Part shown: piece by piece, positions 1 through 6,688 of the stretch
Layout: every line of letters begins with the position of its first letter
Numbering within the stretch: the stretch's first letter is position 1
Source of the DNA: Desulfitobacterium chlororespirans DSM 11544
GTDB lineage: Bacteria > Bacillota > Desulfitobacteriia > Desulfitobacteriales > Desulfitobacteriaceae
Direction of reading: 5' to 3'
Length of the DNA stretch: 64,000 nucleotides
NCBI RefSeq assembly: GCF_900143285.1
Contig: NZ_FRDN01000011.1
Coordinates: forward strand, 1-64,000
The notes under the pieces: generated by a model
Told to the model about the DNA's origin: nothing
The model's database searches: none
The model's input: the letters and a program-made list of their open reading frames with translations, nothing else
Made by a program: the position numbers and the translations under genes

Positions 1-282
1 GCCGTTTCGGTCGCGAGGGACGGCAATTTCACTTTCGCCGTAATCGCTGATGATGGTCTTGCGATTATAGCCATTTCGGCTGTTACCGGAGTTGTTTCCT
101 TCAATGCTGTTTTTTTCATACCCCAGATGGTCTTGCATCTCTGCTTCCAGCATCTGCTCAATGGTTCCGGCAAACAGTCTTTTCAGTTTCGACTGAATAT
201 CCCCTGTGCTTTGGCAGTCTTGCATCAGTAAGTTGACCAGTTCCATTTCCTTGTCTGTAAGAATGTTTTTTGACTGTTTCAT
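1..282 (-). CDS. IS256-family (mutator) transposase, N-terminal part, cut by window edge
   Basis: This is the first 94 codons of a transposase, starting MKQSKNILTDKEMELVN at 282 and still open at base 1. The segment includes the family's N-terminal helical region (LFAGTIEQMLEAEMQDHLGY) and the NSRNGYNRKTI and SEIAVPRDRNG stretches that precede the DDE catalytic core in IS256-type transposases. A GGAGG ribosome binding site lies just upstream of the start. The enzyme would catalyse cut-and-paste or copy-out transposition. The catalytic residues are outside the window, so it is unknown whether the gene is intact. Confidence 0.85.
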   Translation of the reverse strand, partial: MKQSKNILTDKEMELVNLLMQDCQSTGDIQSKLKRLFAGTIEQMLEAEMQDHLGYEKNSIEGNNSGNSRNGYNRKTIISDYGESEIAVPRDRNG

Positions 283-348
283 TCCATAACCTCCACTTTT
301 GTCTTATGTGGAGATTATTGCCATTTACACGGGTGTTTAGTCAGTCTC
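1..348 (-). mobile_element. IS256-family insertion sequence, one end
   Basis: The element carries the transposase start at 282 and continues beyond the left edge. Read on the minus strand, a terminus beginning GAGACTGACTAAACACC can be placed with its outer base near 348, which suits IS256-type inverted repeats. The other end, the partner repeat and the target duplication are not visible, so the boundary is an estimate. Confidence 0.6.
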
Positions 349-349
349 G

Positions 350-703
350 GTTTTAGATGGAGAGGTTATCTACCGCGTTCCTAAATTTGTAGGTTTGTGC
401 TATTCATTTATACCCCCGAAAGACTACTCTTTATATAGTCATTTTATATTTAATACTCTTTCACCAGAAGATGATATTGCCGCCATAAACGTCGAATTTA
501 AAGATGAGGGCAAACGGGCGCAGTTCACTTTTCAGGTGGATATCCAAAAGGAGCTTACGGCTCAAACACTGGAACTCAAAAGAATTCCAAGCAATATTAT
601 TGAGAACATACAGGAAATCTGCTTTGTCTTTACCCTCTCCTCCTTCCGGGACATCAAGAGCCGGAAAGGTATACTAAAACTATCCGGTGTTCGCTTCGTT
701 TAG
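350..703 (+). pseudogene. 3' remnant of an unidentified gene next to the IS end
   Basis: The frame stays open from the IS boundary to a stop at 701-703 (about 117 codons). The only possible start inside it is a TTG at 395 with no ribosome binding site. The protein has an alternating polar/hydrophobic, probably beta-rich character (for example AQFTFQVDIQKEL and GILKLSGVRFV) and no family I recognise. The simplest reading is the C-terminal part of a gene interrupted by the IS256-type element. It could instead be a short hypothetical gene. Confidence 0.45.
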
Positions 704-714
704 AAAAACGAAAA

Positions 715-744
715 CGAGCTTGCCTTCCCCGGTCAGCAAGCCCG
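715..744 (-). terminator. Intrinsic terminator after the radical SAM gene
   Basis: CGAGCTTGC pairs with GCAAGCCCG. Read on the minus strand the hairpin is followed by TTTTCGTTTTT, so it should end the RiPP operon transcript. Confidence 0.6.
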
Positions 745-770
745 TTAATGATTAATGTCGTCATAAATAA

Positions 771-1880
771 TCAGGAACATAACTCATGAAGCAATTTGGT
801 CCCTTTTAAAACATAGTACTCTTCAGGTGTCAGATCTACAGGAGTCGGGTGGTTATGAATGATTTGCGTTGCCCTGAACTGTGCGGAGGCGTCAATGCAA
901 GCACGGTAGAAAGCACATAGAGACTGATCACGCCTGCCCATACTGCCTCTTTGAATATAGTTGCTGCCATAGCATGTTGGACAGATGGGCAGGTATGGAC
1001 ATCCCAGGCACTCATCACACACAAAAGCAGCAGTTTGCTTGAAGTCAATGGATTCATAGAGCTGCTCCCGGCTTGTTTCGTTTGCCAGGGGTGTGAAGCA
1101 CTGGCACGGGTATAGAGTACCATCCACAAAGTAAGCCTTCATAGATTCGCCACAGCCGCACCACTTTTCCTCATGGGGAAGCTCCCGGCATAGAGCATGG
1201 ATGGGGTAATCAAGGAGGGAAGCAACCGGAAACTCTGGATTTGCCTTGTAAAAAACGATCAGCTTTTTCAATTCCCGCTCCAAGATGGGGAGGTCGATCT
1301 CTTTTATCCAGTTGATACCTTGGGCAAAAGTCGAAGTGACTTTAAAACCCTTTCGATGTAGAAAAATAATGCCGTCTGCGAGATGGGGAAGCGTCTGCCG
1401 GCTGATAGTCATCTTGACAGGCTGGTCCGGCCAAGCCTTGGCGAAGAAATCCACGTTGATTTGGTCATAGGAGTTATTCCGGTTTTGGTTGTGCATGCCG
1501 GGGGTTCCATCAAGACTTAGGCTGCACCAGAAGGTTCTTCTGTTGGACCACAACCAGTTTGCAGCGTCACCATGTATATGGAGTCCATTGGTAGTGGTAA
1601 AACATAGATATCTCTTTGGCCAGGTCTTGCTGTGCAGATAGTCATGAGCTCTTTTGATAAGTGGAAAATTTAAAAAAGGTTCTCCACCGAAAAAATCAAA
1701 GATGATTTCTTCGTATCCATCATCAGCGGCCATTTCTTCGTCAATGATAGATTTTGCTATAGCAAAAGTCATCTCCTCGGATGTTTTGTATTTTTCATAA
1801 CAGTATATGCAGTTTAGAGAACAGCGATTGGTGACAATCATCATGACATTCTTGCGAACGCCTTGTCTGATTTCGCCCAT
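771..1880 (-). CDS. Radical SAM/SPASM peptide maturase
   Basis: This 369-residue protein has the radical SAM cluster motif CSLNCIYC near its N-terminus (Cys20, 24, 27), which binds the [4Fe-4S] cluster used to cleave S-adenosylmethionine. The C-terminal third has a SPASM-like cysteine set: GTLYPC, then CDECLGCPYLPICPTC, then LCAFYRAC, suitable for two auxiliary clusters. This architecture is typical of enzymes that install thioether or C-C links in ribosomal peptides and of sulfatase maturases. No sulfatase is nearby, while a Cys-rich 60-residue peptide is encoded directly upstream on the same strand, so a RiPP maturase is most likely. ATG 1880 is chosen because AGGAGGTG precedes it at proper distance; a TTG at 1886 would be too close. 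Confidence 0.88.
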   Translation of the reverse strand: MGEIRQGVRKNVMMIVTNRCSLNCIYCYEKYKTSEEMTFAIAKSIIDEEMAADDGYEEIIFDFFGGEPFLNFPLIKRAHDYLHSKTWPKRYLCFTTTNGLHIHGDAANWLWSNRRTFWCSLSLDGTPGMHNQNRNNSYDQINVDFFAKAWPDQPVKMTISRQTLPHLADGIIFLHRKGFKVTSTFAQGINWIKEIDLPILERELKKLIVFYKANPEFPVASLLDYPIHALCRELPHEEKWCGCGESMKAYFVDGTLYPCQCFTPLANETSREQLYESIDFKQTAAFVCDECLGCPYLPICPTCYGSNYIQRGSMGRRDQSLCAFYRACIDASAQFRATQIIHNHPTPVDLTPEEYYVLKGTKLLHELCS

Positions 1881-1907
1881 AAACAAGCACCTCCTCTTGG
1901 TGGATGT

Positions 1908-1939
1908 CCTCCCTCAACATCTCTTGCTGTTGAGGGAGG
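1908..1939 (-). other. 12-bp perfect hairpin between precursor and maturase genes
   Basis: CCTCCCTCAACA (1908-1919) and TGTTGAGGGAGG (1928-1939) form a perfect stem with an 8-nt loop. It lies after the precursor stop and before the maturase ribosome binding site. No U-tract follows on the minus strand, so it is more likely an mRNA-stabilising or partial attenuation element that makes precursor mRNA more abundant than maturase mRNA. Confidence 0.7.
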
Positions 1940-1956
1940 ACCTTCTAATTTGATAG

Positions 1957-2139
1957 TTACATGAGTAAAACACAGCTGGACTTCAGGCTTTCATATGCAC
2001 ATGTGCCAGTGCACTCTCCCGCACATGATCCCCCACAGGGGCAATTTTTAGGTCCGGCTAGAATGTATTCGGATAAGTCTTCATTCACGACGAGAAGTTC
2101 GGAGAGTTTATCTAAAAGCTCATTTTCAAGCTTAAACAT
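1957..2139 (-). CDS. Cys-rich RiPP precursor peptide
   Basis: The gene encodes a 60-residue peptide with a very strong ribosome binding site (AAAGGAGGTGTTAAC) before ATG 2139; longer upstream starts lack support. The first 32 residues are leader-like: amphipathic and acidic (ENELLDKLSELL, NEDLSEYILAGPKN). The last 28 are a core with six cysteines at 33, 35, 39, 43, 47 and 56, in the pattern C-x-C-x3-C-x3-C-x3-C-x8-C and rich in Gly, Ser and Thr. Such CXXX-type repeats are known substrates of radical SAM/SPASM maturases that form thioethers (sactipeptide or ranthipeptide class). The maturase gene follows directly. No transporter, protease or immunity gene is adjacent, so export and function are unknown. 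A small metal-binding protein is the alternative. Confidence 0.75.
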   Translation of the reverse strand: MFKLENELLDKLSELLVVNEDLSEYILAGPKNCPCGGSCAGECTGTCAYESLKSSCVLLM

Positions 2140-2162
2140 GTTAACACCTCCTTTCTGACCTT

Positions 2163-2277
2163 CTATGGAAGCGGGCCCTTTCCATAGCATTATTATTTCA
2201 TACCGTGGTGCTAGTAAATAGGCCACTGGACCACGGAAGAATACTCAAAAAGAGTATTTTTAGTACTAAAAGTACTA
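2163..2277 (-). promoter_or_regulatory. Series of four inverted repeats upstream of the RiPP precursor
   Basis: Four inverted repeats follow each other: CTATGGAA/TTCCATAG (2163-2187), CCGTGGT/ACCACGG (2203-2236), ATACTC/GAGTAT around AAAAA (2241-2257) and TAGTACT-AAA-AGTACTA (2261-2277). The first would lie in the mRNA leader just before the ribosome binding site. The last two look like operators or a rho-independent hairpin. I could not place a convincing promoter for the operon. Confidence 0.5.
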
Positions 2278-2381
2278 TGGCTGGTTATGTAGTAAACGGT
2301 GGCATTGTCTCTTAAAGACTTTAAAGGACTTTAAGGGCAGTACCCCGCTTTTGTTTATGTACAGTCAACGTTTTGGGATTA

Positions 2382-2397
2382 TCCAAATGGGGATACT
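2382..2397. promoter_or_regulatory. Inverted repeat, possible TetR operator
   Basis: TTTGG-GATTAT-CCAAA lies just upstream of the -35 box of the TetR-family gene. Autoregulatory binding is plausible from position alone. Confidence 0.3.
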
Positions 2398-2407
2398 TTT
2401 TTAAGGT

Positions 2408-2436
2408 TTGACAGGAGAATGGTTTTTAAATATAAT
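2408..2436 (+). promoter_or_regulatory. Sigma-A promoter of the tetR-phosphotransferase operon
   Basis: A perfect TTGACA (2408-2413), a 17-bp spacer and a perfect TATAAT (2431-2436) are present. Transcription would start near 2443, downstream of the ATG at 2419, which rules that ATG out as the tetR start. Confidence 0.8.
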
Positions 2437-2526
2437 GAACGTAGCCATTTTATATACAGTGTTTATGAAAATGACGATGTCCATAATTCTCAGCAATTTC
2501 TTTTTGATGGAGGTGAAAAAAGAATA

Positions 2527-3129
2527 GTGAAGTTAAGGGAAAAACAAAAAGCCGAAGTTAAATCCGCCCTTATACGGGCCGGTGAAGAGCTTTTCGGAAA
2601 CAAGGGGTTTACGGAAACAACAGTCGAAGAGATCACTGCCGCAGCCGGTGTGGCCAGAGGAACCTTCTATAATTATTTTCAGACGAAAGAAGATTTGGCG
2701 CTGGAGATATTTTACGAAACAGAAGGATTGACAACAGAGCAAGTTGACGATTTTTTTGCCACGACTTTAGGGACAGAGAATCAAATTCAGACTATCATAA
2801 CGATTGCCGTCGAGTGGACGCTGAGAAAACCTGAGCTTTTTCTGGTTATTTTAATTGAAAAAATGAAGCGCGGGTCAACGCCTGAACATGCCAACGGGAC
2901 TCTCTTCAGAAGGCTGATCACGGAGGCTTTTGAACGTGGCCAGATGGCTGGCGCGGTAACCAGGGAGCGACCGGCACAAGAGCTTGCCCATGATATCGAT
3001 GGATTATATGTGGTTCACATGGTGAGATGGTACCATTATGGCAAGCAGGGCGATCTCTTATCCATTCTTCTAGCCGCTGTTAACACCTACTTATCGGGTG
3101 CGATAGTAAAACAGAAGATATCCTATTGA
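2527..3129 (+). CDS. TetR-family transcriptional regulator
   Basis: A 200-residue TetR-type repressor. The N-terminal helix-turn-helix is clear (ALIRAGEELFGNKGFTETT, then ITAAAGVARGTFYNYFQTKE), and a ligand-binding helical domain follows. GTG 2527 is chosen because the promoter at 2408-2436 places the transcript start after the earlier ATG 2419, and GGAGG lies upstream (13-nt spacing, rather long). The next gene starts 20 bp after the stop, so the two are co-transcribed. The regulator probably controls the split phosphotransferase genes behind it; its ligand is unknown, and an antibiotic-like compound is only a guess. Confidence 0.85.
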   Translation: MKLREKQKAEVKSALIRAGEELFGNKGFTETTVEEITAAAGVARGTFYNYFQTKEDLALEIFYETEGLTTEQVDDFFATTLGTENQIQTIITIAVEWTLRKPELFLVILIEKMKRGSTPEHANGTLFRRLITEAFERGQMAGAVTRERPAQELAHDIDGLYVVHMVRWYHYGKQGDLLSILLAAVNTYLSGAIVKQKISY

Positions 3130-3149
3130 AATGTGGGGAGGTAGAAGAT

Positions 3150-4832
3150 ATGCCCCTTTGGGAAGCTAAGGGATTCTGGATGCGGGATAATATTCATTGG
3201 CCGAGACCGGTACACCCGCTTTTTGTTTCTTATGGGCTTACTCCAGTGGAGATTGGCTCAGTTCACGCTTTTGAGGAATTTTCCATCCCATCCCTTAAAT
3301 ATGAATATCTTGTTCTCCATGGCTATGTCTTTCAGCGTATTGTATCCATCGGAGGAGATCCTCCGCCTGTTATGGAGCGATTTCCTTTTCTCTTTCATTT
3401 GTGGCGGATTAATCCGCTGCTTCGCAGCCGGGTCTTGGGTTTTGAAAAGTTTCTCAAGGAAAAAGGGTTTGAGAATCACGTTCGTGCCTGGCAGGACATA
3501 TGGGAACCAGAAGCTCAGGAGCGTCTCAAGCCGATTCGGAACTTTGAGCGTGCCAAGGCCGGCCTGGAAGAGCTGGCCAACCAGCTTGAGGGATGCTATG
3601 ACTATTTATGCTGGGCGTGGAATCCACATAATAAAGTCGTTATGGTCGGTATGTATATCCGTGAACGCTGGATGGAAGTGTGTAAAAGATTATTCAATCT
3701 GACGGAATTTGAAGCCTACGAATTAGTTCAGATGAACGATCCTGCAGTCTTTAATACAATGAATCGCCTCTTGACCTTGGCACGCCGTGCTGCTGCAGAC
3801 CCCGCGATTAAGGATAACTTGTCTCTGCCAAATGAAAAAGCGCTTGAGCAGCTGGCCAATACGTGGTTTGGGGAAGAACTCGAGGGATTCATAGAAGCGG
3901 AAGGGGATCGGCCTGCCGACGGCTTTGAATTTGGACCCACTTGGCGGGAAATGCCGGAGGTGGTGGTGGGGATTATCAAGTCCTTAATGGGCTCAGATTA
4001 CCTAACCACTGAAGACTCTGATTTCCAGGCATACCGGCTGGGGCGGGTCAATGAACTCCGCAGCACTTTAGCCGGACGAGAGAGGGAGGAGTTCGACACC
4101 TGGCTTGAATTAGCGGAGCAAGTTCAACCGCTGAGTGAAATCCATGATTATTTATTGATGACTGTTCCCCTTTGTCATACCCGTTATGCTGCTCTTGAGG
4201 CTGGCAAAAGATTGGTTCAGAAAGGTATTCTGGATGGCTCTGAGGACACTTTATTTCTATACCGTGGGGAATTACTCTCGGCGCTAAGAGAAAATAGCCT
4301 CCATCCTGATTTAAAGGGATTGGTGGCCAAGCGGAAAGCTGAGCATAGCCAAAATTATTCCTTAATGCCACCCCAAACCATTGGCAAAGCGCCCATGGTC
4401 CCCCCTTTGCATGTATTTCCACCTATTACGGCGGAGGGGATGAAGATTTTTCTGAAACAATATTCCCTCATTGAGGTACAAAAAGAAGTGCCGCTGGAAC
4501 TGTCCGCCGAGGGGGAGTTATTTGGCACCCCAGGTTCTCCGGGTGTTGCCGAAGGACCGGTGCGGATTATCCATACGGCTGAAGAGTTCCACTTGGTTCA
4601 AGAAGGTGAGGTTTTAGTCTGCCCGCTTACCACGCCGACGTGGACGGTATTATTTCCCTATGTGGCAGGGTTAATTACTGACTCTGGAGGCGCATTGTCC
4701 CATGCGGCCATCGTTTCCCGGGAATACAGACTCCCTTCCGTGGTGGGAACGATTAACGGAACGAAACTGTTGCATAATGGACAACGGGTTCGTGTGGACG
4801 GAGCGGCAGGAGTGATTCAGGTCCTGGATTAA
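3150..4832 (+). CDS. PEP-utilising enzyme/rifampin phosphotransferase-like protein, substrate and swivel-His domains
   Basis: This 560-residue protein ends in the phosphohistidine swivel domain of the PEP synthase/PPDK/RPH superfamily: TDSGGALSHAAIVSRE with the catalytic histidine at about residue 518, followed by a short beta-rich tail. The first roughly 430 residues resemble the central substrate-binding region of rifampin phosphotransferases (opening FWMRDNIHWPRPVHPLF). There is no ATP-grasp domain here; it is encoded by the next gene. There is also no PEP/pyruvate TIM barrel, so this is unlikely to be a true PEP synthase. ATG 3150 follows GGGGAGG. By homology the swivel His would carry phosphate from ATP to a small molecule. 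The substrate is unknown. Confidence 0.75.
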   Translation: MPLWEAKGFWMRDNIHWPRPVHPLFVSYGLTPVEIGSVHAFEEFSIPSLKYEYLVLHGYVFQRIVSIGGDPPPVMERFPFLFHLWRINPLLRSRVLGFEKFLKEKGFENHVRAWQDIWEPEAQERLKPIRNFERAKAGLEELANQLEGCYDYLCWAWNPHNKVVMVGMYIRERWMEVCKRLFNLTEFEAYELVQMNDPAVFNTMNRLLTLARRAAADPAIKDNLSLPNEKALEQLANTWFGEELEGFIEAEGDRPADGFEFGPTWREMPEVVVGIIKSLMGSDYLTTEDSDFQAYRLGRVNELRSTLAGREREEFDTWLELAEQVQPLSEIHDYLLMTVPLCHTRYAALEAGKRLVQKGILDGSEDTLFLYRGELLSALRENSLHPDLKGLVAKRKAEHSQNYSLMPPQTIGKAPMVPPLHVFPPITAEGMKIFLKQYSLIEVQKEVPLELSAEGELFGTPGSPGVAEGPVRIIHTAEEFHLVQEGEVLVCPLTTPTWTVLFPYVAGLITDSGGALSHAAIVSREYRLPSVVGTINGTKLLHNGQRVRVDGAAGVIQVLD

Positions 4833-4880
4833 AATAGATAAAGTGATACCACTAAACGGAACTAAACGGAGAATAATGGG

Positions 4881-5789
4881 ATGAGATATGTGCGGCTGCT
4901 TCAAGAATTAAAAAAAGAAGACCTATCCTTAGCCGGCGGCAAAGGAGCTAACCTGGGTGAACTAGTGTGGGCTGGGATGAAAGTACCCCAGGGTTTTGTC
5001 TTGACTGTTGAGGGATACCGTCGTTGTGTCAAAAATATCTGCTTACGGCAAATTAACATCACTGACTTACGCACGTTACAAGAGGCAACATCTAAAATTC
5101 GGGTAGTAATAGAGAACACTGACTTACCCAATGAGGTCGCGCAAGAAGTTCTGGAAGCTTATCGTGGGATGGGGAGTCCCGAGGTCGCTGTCCGTTCCTC
5201 TGCTACAGCTGAAGATCTTCCTGGTGCAAGCTTTGCAGGGCAACAAGAAACTTATCTTAACATCCAGGGGGAAAGTGAAGTTCTTAAGGCGATAAAGAAG
5301 TGCTGGGCTTCACTTTGGACTCCCCGGGCGGTGCAGTATCGTTCACTAAAAGGATTTGGAGAGAGTGAAGTTGCTCTGGCGGTGATCATTCAGGAAATGG
5401 CGCCACATGAAGTTTCGGGAGTGGTCTTTACAGTTAATCCTCTTTCGAATAATCCCGGTGAGCTGCTTATTAATGCCGCCTACGGCGTTGGTGAGGCGTT
5501 GGTTCAGGGAGAAATCGTTCCTGATCAATGGCTGGCCAGACGTCCTGACGGTGCGGTTCTTCAATTTACTCCTGCTCCCAAAAGGGGACAATCTTCTTTG
5601 CCCTTCATGCGTAGGCAATATCCTGCCCGAGGGTGCTTAACTTCCCAACAGGTTCGGGAGTTGGTTCGTCTATGCCTTCGCATAGAGGAGCATTTCAATG
5701 GAGTGCCTCAAGACATCGAGTGGAGCTATGGCTTAGGAGAATTTCACCTGCTGCAAAGCCGGCCGGTTACTACACTTAAGGTCAATTGA
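4881..5789 (+). CDS. PEP synthase/RPH-type ATP-grasp domain protein
   Basis: This 302-residue protein corresponds to the isolated ATP-binding domain of PEP synthase and rifampin phosphotransferase: SLAGGKGANLGEL near the N-terminus, AVRSSATAEDLPGASFAGQQ around residues 103-122, QEMAPHEVSGVVFT in the middle, and DIEWSYGLGEFHLLQSRPV at the end. The natural end of the domain is present, so it is a stand-alone subunit rather than a truncated gene. It lies 48 bp behind the swivel-domain gene, in the same operon. Together they would make a complete but split enzyme in which ATP phosphorylates the swivel histidine of the partner. Confidence 0.8.
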   Translation: MRYVRLLQELKKEDLSLAGGKGANLGELVWAGMKVPQGFVLTVEGYRRCVKNICLRQINITDLRTLQEATSKIRVVIENTDLPNEVAQEVLEAYRGMGSPEVAVRSSATAEDLPGASFAGQQETYLNIQGESEVLKAIKKCWASLWTPRAVQYRSLKGFGESEVALAVIIQEMAPHEVSGVVFTVNPLSNNPGELLINAAYGVGEALVQGEIVPDQWLARRPDGAVLQFTPAPKRGQSSLPFMRRQYPARGCLTSQQVRELVRLCLRIEEHFNGVPQDIEWSYGLGEFHLLQSRPVTTLKVN

Positions 5790-5829
5790 TTTGCCGGGAT
5801 GATTTCAGGCACAAAACTTCATCTTTTTA

Positions 5830-5872
5830 TAAGGTATTGGCACTTGATGTTTAATTAAGTGCCAATACCTTA
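5830..5872 (+). terminator. Intrinsic terminator after the split phosphotransferase
   Basis: TAAGGTATTGGCACTT and AAGTGCCAATACCTTA form a 16-bp perfect stem around an 11-nt loop, followed by TTTC. Confidence 0.75.
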
Positions 5873-5965
5873 TTTCATATCTTGAGATGCAATATAAATT
5901 TATTGCAAAACGATAAATGCTGTGTTAGATTAAAGCTGAAACTAAACTGGTGAGGTGCTTATAGT

Positions 5966-6415
5966 ATGAAAGGAACAACACTTTTTTTAAAGATAGCTGT
6001 GCTCCTTATTGGAATTCCGGTTCTGGCTCTGTGTATATTCTGGTTGCCTTCACTTGCAGATTATTTGCCTAATCTTGTTTTAATCGGTGTGTATGCGGCA
6101 GCGGTAGTGTTCCTCTTTGCTCTGTATCAGGCTTTAAAACTTTTAAGCTATATTGATAAGAACAAAGCGTTCTCGGAATTATCCGTATCCGCTTTAAAAA
6201 AAATAAAGAACTGTGCCATCACCATCAGTATTATCTATGCTGCAATCCTACCTCTCCTAATACCCCTGGCTGAAGCAGACGACGCCCCGGGCCTGGCAGC
6301 ATTCCCCTGCATCATTATTTTCGGCGCTTCTGTGATTGCAGTCTTTGCTGCCGTTCTGCAAAGGCTTTTAAAAGAAGCTATAGACATAAAATCTGAAAAT
6401 GATTTAACTGTCTGA
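5966..6415 (+). CDS. DUF2975 family membrane protein
   Basis: A 149-residue protein with four predicted membrane helices (about residues 8-30, 36-60, 78-103 and 113-135) and a short basic/acidic cytosolic tail. Length, topology and the LSYIDKNKAFSELSVSALKKIK stretch between helices two and three fit the DUF2975 family, usually found next to a small XRE-type regulator, as here. The following gene starts 10 bp after the stop, so the two form a pair. The function of DUF2975 proteins is not established; possible roles are membrane stress sensing or control of the adjacent regulator. Confidence 0.75.
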   Translation: MKGTTLFLKIAVLLIGIPVLALCIFWLPSLADYLPNLVLIGVYAAAVVFLFALYQALKLLSYIDKNKAFSELSVSALKKIKNCAITISIIYAAILPLLIPLAEADDAPGLAAFPCIIIFGASVIAVFAAVLQRLLKEAIDIKSENDLTV

Positions 6416-6425
6416 GGTGAATAAT

Positions 6426-6635
6426 ATGGCGATTGTAATCAATATTGATGTCATGTTGGCGAAAAGAAAAATGAGTGTAACAGAGCTTACAGAGAAGGTT
6501 GGTATAACCATGGCGAATCTTTCTATATTGAAAAATGGCAAAGCAAAGGCGATAAGGTTTTCAACGTTGGAAGCAATATGTAAAGCCTTAGAATGTCAAC
6601 CGGGTGATATTCTGGAATATAGAAAGGATAGTTAA
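6426..6635 (+). CDS. Small XRE-family (Cro/C1) helix-turn-helix regulator
   Basis: A 69-residue single-domain DNA-binding protein: MLAKRKMSVTELTEKVGIT, then LSILKNGKAKAIRFSTLE, ending ALECQPGDILEYRKDS, which is the classic YozG-type HTH. ATG 6426 is chosen because GAGGTGA lies six bases before it; a GTG at 6417 is also in frame. It partners with the DUF2975 protein upstream, an arrangement common in Firmicutes. It probably autoregulates the pair. Confidence 0.85.
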   Translation: MAIVINIDVMLAKRKMSVTELTEKVGITMANLSILKNGKAKAIRFSTLEAICKALECQPGDILEYRKDS

Positions 6636-6688
6636 TTCTGCTGAAGGTGGCTCAAGATTTCATATTAAAAACTTATGAGGTAGATGCA

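Noticed and set aside
2419-2526. N-terminal extension of the TetR gene from ATG 2419
   Set aside because: The consensus promoter at 2408-2436 puts the transcript start after this ATG, and the extra 36 residues do not look like the family.
3223-3702. 159-codon frame inside the phosphotransferase gene
   Set aside because: It is a shifted frame of a clearly conserved protein and has no start signal.
3150-5789. Annotation as a genuine PEP synthase
   Set aside because: Neither protein has the C-terminal PEP/pyruvate-binding barrel, so PEP synthesis is unlikely.
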